This document shows positions 35,322-40,837 of a stretch of 40,837 nt of DNA, piece after piece. The stretch is from Paracoccaceae bacterium. GTDB taxonomy: Bacteria; Pseudomonadota; Alphaproteobacteria; Rhodobacterales; Rhodobacteraceae. Location of the stretch: NCBI GenBank assembly GCA_014872815.1, contig WKFK01000001.1, positions 1-40,837 on the forward strand, given 5' to 3'. The notes below the pieces were generated by a model. It did not search any database. It saw only the letters and a list, made by a program, of their open reading frames with translations, and was not told where the DNA came from. The first letter of the stretch is position 1. Each line of letters starts with the position of its first letter. The position numbers and the translations under genes were made by a program.

Positions 35322-35947
35322 GCGCTGGCCTCGATGTGTTGTTTCACGGTTGCGTAAACCGCATCGGACACGCTGTCCATGTCCCTCGCGCCATCGATCA
35401 CGCGGAAGCGGTCGGCGAACTCCTGGGACAGGTCCAGGAAGCCCTTGCGCATTTGTTCCTGCAAAGCTTGGCCAAAATCCTCAAACCGTTCTTCGGCGGT
35501 TTGGCGGGATTTGGCGCGGGCCAGTCCAGTGGCTGGATCCATGTCTATCAGCACAGTCAGGTCTGGTTCGCGGCCAATCATCAGGCTGTGCAATTGGTCC
35601 ACAATCCCGCGCAGGTCGCCGCGAGACAGGCCCTGATACATGCGAGTGCTGTCGGCAAAGCGGTCGCAGATAACAATTTTTCCGGCTGCCATGGCGGGCA
35701 GAATGGTGCGTTCCAAATGGTCGCGCCGCGCTGCTGTAAATAGCAGGATTTCGGTTTCCGCAGACCATCGATCCGGGTCGCCTTCGAGCACCAGCGCACG
35801 GATTTCCTCGGCCCCAACAGAGCCGCCAGGTTCGCGGGTCAGTACCACTTGAAAACCTTCTGCGCGCAGGCTGTCTGCGAGGCGTTTGGCTTGGGTGGAT
35901 TTGCCAGAACCGTCGATGCCTTCAAACGTGATGAAGTGTCCGATCAC
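35318..35947 (-). CDS. tmk: Thymidylate kinase
   Basis: Phosphorylates dTMP to dTDP. The 209-residue protein has P-loop FEGIDGSGKST at 8-18, the substrate motif REPGG followed by an acidic region, the DRF motif in VICDRFADSTRMYQG, and a lid region around RQTAEERFEDFG. It starts with GTG, overlapping the carboxypeptidase gene by 4 bp. Together with holB it supplies DNA replication. Confidence 0.95.
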   Translation of the reverse strand: MIGHFITFEGIDGSGKSTQAKRLADSLRAEGFQVVLTREPGGSVGAEEIRALVLEGDPDRWSAETEILLFTAARRDHLERTILPAMAAGKIVICDRFADSTRMYQGLSRGDLRGIVDQLHSLMIGREPDLTVLIDMDPATGLARAKSRQTAEERFEDFGQALQEQMRKGFLDLSQEFADRFRVIDGARDMDSVSDAVYATVKQHIEASA

Positions 35948-37113
35948 GTTGCACCTGAGAGATTGAGGCCAAATTGCTGCATGAGAACGCCTGCGGCGGT
36001 GCGCAGACGGATGCCAAAGCCGCCTTCCGGGACGTCCGCTTCCGCCACTAGTGGGATCCGCATCTCCGGCAGATCTTCAGGCATCAGCACCAGCTCTGCC
36101 AGGGGCTGGCCCTTGGCAATGGGCGCCTCGATGGGACCGTTGTAGATGACTTCGGCTTTGACTTTGTTTTGTGCGAGCACGGGCAGCAGCACGTCAATGT
36201 CGATTTCCGGCACAAGGCCAACCCGTGGGGTTTTACCCATCCACACATCGGCTTCCGCCACACGCTCGCCTCCCCGCGCAAGCGTGGCCTCGGAGAACTG
36301 ACGGAAAGACCAGTTCACAATTTGCTCGGACACTTCGGCGCGCTCCGCCGCGGTTTGCAGGCCCGAGAATGCAAAAATCACACGGCGATTGCCTTGTTTG
36401 GCAGACCCAACAAGACCATAGCCCGCCTCTGAGGTGTGACCGGTTTTAAGTCCATCCGCGCCTATGTTGAGGCGCAAAAGAGGATTGCGGTTTTGCGTAT
36501 TCTGCGGTGCGCGACCGTCAAACTTGAACTCGCGCTCGGCAAACATCGGGTAGAACTCCGGAAAGTCTGCGATCAGGTGGTTACCCAGGAGGACAAGATC
36601 GCGCATGCTCATCCGATGTCCGGGCGCTGGCCAGCCGTTGGAGTTGGCAAAAGTTGAGTTGGTCATGCCCATTTGCCGCGCACGACGCGTCATCAGGCGG
36701 GCAAAACCAGCTTCAGTGCCGTCTGGGCTGAGGGTTTCGGCAATAACCGCGCAGGCGTCATTGCCAGACAGCACGATAATGCCGCGCAGAAGGTCTTCGA
36801 CCGTCACGCGGTCCGTTGTGTCCAGAAACATGGTGGAACCGCCATAGTTCATCGCATGTTGTGACACTGGCAGTTTCTCTGTCATCTGCAAGCGGCCATC
36901 GCGGACGGCTTCAAAGGCCATATACAGCGTCATCAACTTGGACATGGAGGCTGGAGGCAAAGCTTCGTCGGCGTTCTTGGCCAACAGCACAGTACCGGTG
37001 GATTGGTCCATCACAAACGCAGCGCTTGCCTTGGTGTCAAAGGCTTGGGCGTCGCTGGTCGCAACGATCAATCCAATCGCAGCCACGCAGCCGTACAAAA
37101 CGGATTTGAACAT
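35944..37113 (-). CDS. D-alanyl-D-alanine carboxypeptidase (penicillin-binding protein, DacA/DacC type)
   Basis: A periplasmic peptidase that trims the terminal D-Ala from peptidoglycan stem peptides. The 389-residue precursor has a signal peptide ending near AQA at 22-24. It carries the three catalytic motifs of serine PBPs: SMSK at 56-59, SGN in VLSGNDAC, and KTG in LKTGHTSEAG. A beta-rich PBP5-type C-terminal domain follows, ending in a possible amphipathic membrane anchor. It lies 14 bp downstream of the SPOR lipoprotein gene, so both cell-wall genes are probably co-transcribed ahead of tmk. Confidence 0.93.
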   Translation of the reverse strand: MFKSVLYGCVAAIGLIVATSDAQAFDTKASAAFVMDQSTGTVLLAKNADEALPPASMSKLMTLYMAFEAVRDGRLQMTEKLPVSQHAMNYGGSTMFLDTTDRVTVEDLLRGIIVLSGNDACAVIAETLSPDGTEAGFARLMTRRARQMGMTNSTFANSNGWPAPGHRMSMRDLVLLGNHLIADFPEFYPMFAEREFKFDGRAPQNTQNRNPLLRLNIGADGLKTGHTSEAGYGLVGSAKQGNRRVIFAFSGLQTAAERAEVSEQIVNWSFRQFSEATLARGGERVAEADVWMGKTPRVGLVPEIDIDVLLPVLAQNKVKAEVIYNGPIEAPIAKGQPLAELVLMPEDLPEMRIPLVAEADVPEGGFGIRLRTAAGVLMQQFGLNLSGAT

Positions 37114-37127
37114 AGAATAGGCCTCCG

Positions 37128-38015
37128 TCAGTTGGTCACCGCATAGGCATCGGTGAAGCCGATGTTGTGCACTTTCTTTGTCATGGATTTAAGCTCCGAC
37201 TTGCTGGAAGCTGGTCCCACAAGAACGCGATAGAAGGTTTTATCACCCGAGGTGGTTTTTTTGATCAAAGCAGGCAGCCCTGCGGTCTTCATCTGCGTAA
37301 CCGCCCCATTGGCGTTAGACTGCACAGAGAAGATACCGATCTGAACATATGGTTTGGCCAGGGAAGAAGACTGTGGTTTCGGCGCCACCTCGGATTGCGC
37401 TGCAGGGGCAGGCGCTGGAACAGCCTGTTCTGCTTCAGCCGCCGCAATTGCGGCAGATGCTGCTGCGATTGGCTCAAGTGGCGTTTCATTGACCTCAGAT
37501 ACGCTTGCCGCTTCAGCGCTTGAATCCGCTAAACTGGGGGCTTCCTCAGCCACTTCTTCGCGGCGCAGGGCTGTGATGTTGAGCTCGACTGGTGCGCCGG
37601 CCAACATGCCGAGCGCGCTGGCTGCATCGGAGGATACTTGAACACGTGGTCCAGGAATGTCGCGTTCACGACGGAAGAGCGCGCCAATCACAAACTTGCC
37701 GTTGGCTTGATTGCGGATGATAACCCGCTCTGGCTCGCCGACATCTGGATGTGCCGCCCAGACCCCGCCAAGCGATGGACGTCCGTCCCATAGACCCGCC
37801 TCTGAGGTGGAGAACACTTCTGGTGCTTCGACATCACGCTCCACCAGCTTCGTCGTTTGTCCGGCGGCGGGCGCAGTGGTTTCCTGCGCTGCAGACTTGT
37901 TCAGAAAGTTGAAATCGTCGCCGTCTGTACAGCCGGCAAGTGCCAAACCGCACGCAATAACAACTGGCCCGGCGGGGCGCAGAAAGAAAAAGTTTGCGCC
38001 TGAAATGAAGCTCAT
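37128..38015 (-). CDS. SPOR-domain lipoprotein, RlpA-like
   Basis: A 295-residue envelope protein. The N-terminal signal has a lipobox LAGC with Cys29 as the likely lipidation site. A central region (about 75-155; GLWDGRPSLGGVWAAHP, SSDAASALGM) resembles RlpA-type double-psi barrel domains. An Ala/Glu/Pro-rich linker leads to a C-terminal SPOR domain of about 75 residues (YVQIGIFSVQSNANGAV, TFYRVLVGP). SPOR domains bind denuded peptidoglycan at the division site. Placement before a D,D-carboxypeptidase gene supports a role in wall remodelling. The central domain assignment is less sure than the lipobox and SPOR. Confidence 0.85.
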   Translation of the reverse strand: MSFISGANFFFLRPAGPVVIACGLALAGCTDGDDFNFLNKSAAQETTAPAAGQTTKLVERDVEAPEVFSTSEAGLWDGRPSLGGVWAAHPDVGEPERVIIRNQANGKFVIGALFRRERDIPGPRVQVSSDAASALGMLAGAPVELNITALRREEVAEEAPSLADSSAEAASVSEVNETPLEPIAAASAAIAAAEAEQAVPAPAPAAQSEVAPKPQSSSLAKPYVQIGIFSVQSNANGAVTQMKTAGLPALIKKTTSGDKTFYRVLVGPASSKSELKSMTKKVHNIGFTDAYAVTN

Positions 38016-38212
38016 GGTTTGCCCTTTGCCTGCTCGAATTCTGTCGTACCAAACGCCGCTGTTGCCTGTCCTTTGAGGGATCAGCAGCGGTCAATTGCAC
38101 AGAGTGTAACCTGTGCAGGGTTTTATGGAAAGTCCGCCATGCGCCAGGTGTCGGAAATCCGCCACTCTTTCTACTTGATCCGCGCTTTGAGTGGCATTAG
38201 GGAGAGCGTGTC

Positions 38213-38302
38213 GGAGGAGTGGCAGAGTGGTCGAATGCACCGGTCTTGAAAACCGACGAGGGTTAACGCCCTCCGTGGGTTCGAATCCCACCTCCTCCGC
38301 CA
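38213..38302 (+). tRNA. tRNA-Ser (anticodon UGA)
   Basis: A 90-nt tRNA with acceptor stem GGAGGAG/CTCCTCC, discriminator G and encoded CCA. The anticodon loop is CTTGAAA with TGA at 38247-38249. A long variable arm (GAGGGTTAACGCCCTC), typical of serine tRNAs, and the T-loop GGTTCGAATCC are present. The outermost pair of the anticodon stem is a C-A mismatch. The 3' end is the probable attachment site for the integrase that follows. Confidence 0.97.
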
Positions 38303-38327
38303 TCTTGCATTTTTGTTCGGTTTGGAT

Positions 38328-38354
38328 TGGCTGCTTTGAGCGGCCACTTTTGTT
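38328..38354 (+). terminator. Terminator after tRNA-Ser
   Basis: TGGCTGC (38328-38334) pairs with GCGGCCA (38340-38346) with one T-G wobble and a 5-nt loop, followed by CTTTTGTTTGTTT. It lies 26 bp after the tRNA. Confidence 0.65.
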
Positions 38355-38450
38355 TGTTTATGGGTTTTTAGTGTCTTTGCCGTTTCCGTTGGATTGCTTT
38401 CGATGACACCCACATCGTTTCTTTGGGTGGTATGAAATGTGGTATGTTGG

Positions 38451-39588
38451 ATGGCGATTTCAGGAAAACTGACGAAAAAACTGGTCGAGAATCTCAGTGC
38501 TGGGCAGCATGGCGATGGCAACGGCTTGTACCTGGTCGTAGACCCTTCGGGCGCGAGACGCTGGATCGTACGAGTGGTGTTCAAAGGGCAAAAGAACAAG
38601 AAGGGAGCGCCACTTAGGACTGACTTTGGATTGGGTGGCGCGGATATGGTAACGCTGAACCAAGCACGAGAGCGCGCGTTTGAATATCGACGCATGGCTA
38701 AACAGGGGCTTAACCCACGTTTCAATGAACGACAGGAAGTGCCGACTTTTGAAGAGGTGGCGCAGCAGGTCCATATTGATCGCATGCCGATCTGGAAGAA
38801 CGCCAAACATGGGGCGCAGTGGATTAACACGCTACGCGACTATACCTTTCCAAAAATTGGGCGCATGCCCGTCACCGATATGGACCGACAAGCATGAAAC
38901 GGTACGACGTTTTTCGCAGCGCATAGAGATCGTGTTGGATGTGGCAAAGTCGAGAGGGTTTCGGTCTGGTGAGAACCCCGTGACAGCCATCAAGGATGCG
39001 CAAGTATTGCCTAAGGTAAATGCTAAACCAAAGCACCATATGGCAATGCGCTGGCAAGACGTGTCTGACTTCTATGCCATTCTAAAGACCAAGAATGCTA
39101 TGTCTGCCAAGGCCTTAATGTTTACTTGCCTAACAGGATCCAGAACCGGTGAAGTTTTGGGGCTACGGTGGGCCGAGTTGGATTTTGAACAGCGCCTTTG
39201 GATCTGCCTCGCAGAGCGGATGAAAACAGGAGTGGAACACCGCGTCCGGCTGACAGTTGAGACCCTGGACATCATAGAGCCGCTAAAGGTCATGCAATCC
39301 GAATTTGTATTTGAGGGTCAGAAACGCCATCAACCGCTTTCTAATATGTCGATGCTCATGCTTTTGCGTCGCATGAAGCTCGAGGGGGTAACCGTGCATC
39401 GGTTTCGGTCCACATTCCGCGACTGGGCAGCGGAGGAAGCCAATGCGCCGCGAGAAGTGGCCGAAAAGAGCATCGCGCATTCAGTAGGCTCAGAAGTTGA
39501 ACGGGCTTACGCACGTTCCGATCTCTTGGAGAAGCGCCGGGCTTTAATGCAAATGTGGTCTCAATACGTAACATCACGATGCAAATAA
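38451..39588 (+). pseudogene. int: P4-type tyrosine recombinase (integrase), frameshifted
   Basis: The N-terminal part (to 38897) has the DUF4102 arm-binding domain common in P4-like integrases (GDGNGLYLVVDPSGARRWI). The C-terminal part, in another frame, has the catalytic residues: Arg in TGSRTGEVLGLRW, His-x2-Arg in HRFRSTFRDWAAE, the second His in SIAHSVGS, and Tyr in ERAYARSD. The frame changes at about 38877-38889 (PVTDMDRQA stop, against WTDKHETVRR). About ten residues expected between these motifs are missing, so a short deletion explains the shift. The catalytic domain has no obvious ribosome site of its own. The gene follows tRNA-Ser, its likely target. Probably inactive. Confidence 0.85.
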
Positions 39589-39599
39589 GAAGATCGAGC

Positions 39600-40217
39600 A
39601 TGGAAACGATACACATTTGTGAACCTGAACTGAACTGCCTTGAGTTGTTCCGAATGGCATTGAGCAAAAATACCAATGAAGAAAGGCTTCGCGCAATCAA
39701 CGTGATGAGGCACGAGGTGGTAAGTTTAGGTTTGGAAAACTTCCCAATTAATGCAGGGAAGAACGCGCCAGTGTTCGTGCATTGGGTTGCGGAAACATCT
39801 ATGTAGCGGCATCAAGCCGCCCATGAGTTTTCAGCAATCGCTCACCGGTACAATACCAAGATTGAGCGAAGGCTCAATATCGCAGAACATGTTGGAAAGC
39901 TGGTGTGGGACTCCATTCAGCGACAAGAGTTTAAGGGCCTTCATGGCACGGGTGGCATACTGGAGCAGGTTCGCACAATTGCCAAACAAGAAGGTATCCA
40001 ACGGGCTCGGGACAAAGATGTTCTGAGTATGACTTGGATGACGTACCGGGGGGGTGTTCATCTGGGTATGGCTATGGACTACTGCGAAGATAATCCAGGA
40101 ATGGGCCTAGAGGTGTTGGATGTGGCTGAAAAATTCCGCCTAGGCTTAAGACAGGGGTTCCCCAAAAAGACACGCAAGCCGTATGTACTGGAAGAAGAGA
40201 AATTTTCTTTCGTTTAA
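39600..40217 (+). pseudogene. Unknown island gene interrupted by an amber codon
   Basis: The first part (39600-39806, 68 codons) ends HWVAETSM-TAG. The same frame then stays open to 40217 for another 136 codons without a good start of its own; the only nearby start is a GTG at 39903, which discards a plausible helix (RHQAAHEFSAIAHRYN). Reading TAG as an original CAG gives one 205-residue protein. I recognise no family; TWMTYRGGVHLGMAMDYCEDNP is a distinctive segment. The gene sits between the broken integrase and the excisionase-like gene. Alternatively these are two short genes. Confidence 0.55.
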
Positions 40218-40235
40218 TATCATTGGGTTAACGTG

Positions 40236-40253
40236 TCCGATATGCAAATCGGA
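40236..40253. other. Inverted repeat after the unknown island gene
   Basis: TCCGAT (40236-40241) and ATCGGA (40248-40253) pair around a 6-nt loop, followed by GACTGCTTTT. It could be a weak terminator for the gene ending at 40217. Confidence 0.4.
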
Positions 40254-40286
40254 GACTGCTTTTCGCTCAAGTTTAGGCGCACTTCA

Positions 40287-40310
40287 TTCGTCGTAACTCA
40301 ATACGACGAA
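40287..40310. promoter_or_regulatory. Inverted repeat directly upstream of the excisionase-like gene
   Basis: TTCGTCGT (40287-40294) and ACGACGAA (40303-40310) form a perfect 8-bp dyad with an 8-bp centre, ending just before the AAAGG ribosome site. The position suits autoregulation by the HTH protein encoded next, or a translation-controlling hairpin. Confidence 0.45.
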
Positions 40311-40323
40311 AGGAAAGTCAGTC

Positions 40324-40536
40324 ATGCCAAGCCTGTTTGAAAGCGACCGTAACTATGTGCTGGTAGATCCTGAGCTCGTTTTATTTGGGCCACGCGAAAA
40401 GCTCGCGCAATGGAGGCACAAAACCACGGGGCCTGCATACTACAAGATTGGGCGAAAGGTAGTTTATCGCGGATCTGATCTAAACGATTGGCTTGAGGCG
40501 AACCGCGTTGACCCCAATCAAAGCTCGGAACGCTAA
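40324..40536 (+). CDS. Excisionase/AlpA-like DNA-binding protein
   Basis: A 70-residue protein with a MerR-like winged helix of the excisionase type: a start helix (FGPREKLAQWRHK), then GPAYYKIGRKVVYRGSDLNDWLEAN. The KIGRKVVYR wing and the DLNDWL helix are the usual signature. Such proteins steer integrase towards excision or regulate island genes. AAAGGAAAG lies nine bases before the ATG. Without an intact integrase gene upstream it can no longer work in cis excision, but may still act as a regulator. Confidence 0.8.
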   Translation: MPSLFESDRNYVLVDPELVLFGPREKLAQWRHKTTGPAYYKIGRKVVYRGSDLNDWLEANRVDPNQSSER

Positions 40537-40600
40537 TGCAAAGCCGCGTTGGAACAAGGGGCTCATCATGCGCTGGGCGCGGCGCGATTGGCGGTGCGCT

Positions 40601-40741
40601 ATGAGCAGATCCTACAAAGGCAACAGGCTAAAGAAAAATCGCGTCTATTCCGGTGCGGATCTTCAGCGTGTTTTTGGTGTGTGCGCAAACACGATTTCCA
40701 ATTGGGTGAATGGTGGTCTTATCGCCTCTGACGGCAAGTGA
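40601..40741 (+). pseudogene. Small HTH protein gene truncated by IS insertion
   Basis: The reading frame starts MSRSYKGNRLKKN and continues into a helix-turn-helix (YSGADLQRVFGVCANTISNW, then VNGGL). It stops after ASDGK at TGA 40739-40741. These three bases are the first three of the IS terminal repeat TGATCCTCC, so the native gene almost certainly continued and was cut by the insertion. An upstream ATG at 40568 in the same frame is an alternative start. Function: probably a DNA-binding protein of the island. Confidence 0.7.
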
Positions 40742-40837
40742 TCCTCCCCCACTGAAGTGGTCCGCCGCTATGTTTAGAAAGCGGAGGATTTACGATGGGA
40801 AACAAGCGACACAAGCCCGAGGAAATTGTCACGAAGT
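40739..40837 (+). mobile_element. IS3-family element, 5' terminal part (right flank)
   Basis: It starts with the terminal repeat TGATCCTCCCCCACTGAAG and continues to a transposase start at 40795. It is an inverted relative of 1-99, with several mismatches between repeat and ORF. It interrupts the HTH gene at 40601. The element runs out of the window. Confidence 0.87.
40795..40837 (+). CDS. IS3-family transposase OrfA, first 14 codons (partial)
   Basis: The ATG at 40795 follows GCGGAGG; MGNKRHKPEEIVTK is visible. It is the same N-terminus as at 1-43 apart from residue 3. The visible length (43 nt) is identical to the left copy. Confidence 0.78.
   Translation, partial: MGNKRHKPEEIVTK

Noticed and set aside
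40549..40731. TTG-start ORF directly after the excisionase-like gene in the same frame
   Set aside because: The first part looks helix-like (LEQGAHHALGAARLAVRYEQ), but it has no ribosome site and overlaps the better-supported HTH frame. Its later part (LFRCGSSACFWCVRKH) looks non-coding.

Overview
The window looks like a contig from a marine alphaproteobacterium, most likely a Rhodobacteraceae (Roseobacter-group) species. The reasons are the moderately high GC content, the tight operons with ATGA/GTGA overlaps, separate siaQ/siaM TRAP permease genes, a metH split in two, an Lrp-type bkdR beside a bkd operon, and an alphaproteobacterial che cluster behind a CtrA-like box. This placement is inference from gene content; no 16S gene is present. 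Both ends stop inside inverted copies of an IS3-family element, each exactly 43 nt into the transposase ORF, which is what an assembly broken at a repeat looks like.

Region 1 (1-9470): IS remnants, then a complete sialic acid catabolic locus. nanA (aldolase) is divergent from nanR (GntR), siaP-siaQ-siaM (TRAP transporter), nanE, nanK, nagB, nagA and a DEDDh exonuclease-like gene. Together they would import N-acetylneuraminate and convert it through ManNAc, ManNAc-6-P, GlcNAc-6-P and GlcN-6-P to fructose-6-P. Two TTGG-N5-CCAA palindromes lie in the divergent promoter region.

Region 2 (9469-16375): on the minus strand, a B12-dependent methionine synthase split into two overlapping genes, a chemoreceptor gene and an Lrp/AsnC regulator. 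Region 3 (16584-21467): on the plus strand, the four-gene branched-chain 2-oxoacid dehydrogenase operon (E1 alpha, E1 beta, E2, E3), divergent from that regulator.

Region 4 (21546-30545): on the minus strand, a chemotaxis operon read right to left: STAS protein, cheY, cheA, cheW, cheR, second cheY, a small CheZ/CheT-like candidate phosphatase, an Aer-like PAS protein without a signalling domain, a chemoreceptor with a C-terminal CheR-type tether, and cheD. No cheB is present.

Region 5 (30911-38015): on the minus strand, housekeeping genes: SPOR lipoprotein, D,D-carboxypeptidase, tmk, holB, tatD and a PhnP-like hydrolase in a nearly overlapping string, then an AEC-family transporter and a FrnE-like DsbA protein.

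Region 6 (38213-40837): tRNA-Ser(UGA) followed by a decayed genomic island: a frameshifted P4-type integrase, an unknown gene split by an amber codon, an excisionase-like gene, and an HTH gene cut off by the right-hand IS, whose first three bases supply its stop codon. The most unusual items are the exonuclease in the sialic acid operon, the CheT-like protein that shares a C-terminal tail with CheD, and the decay history of the island.
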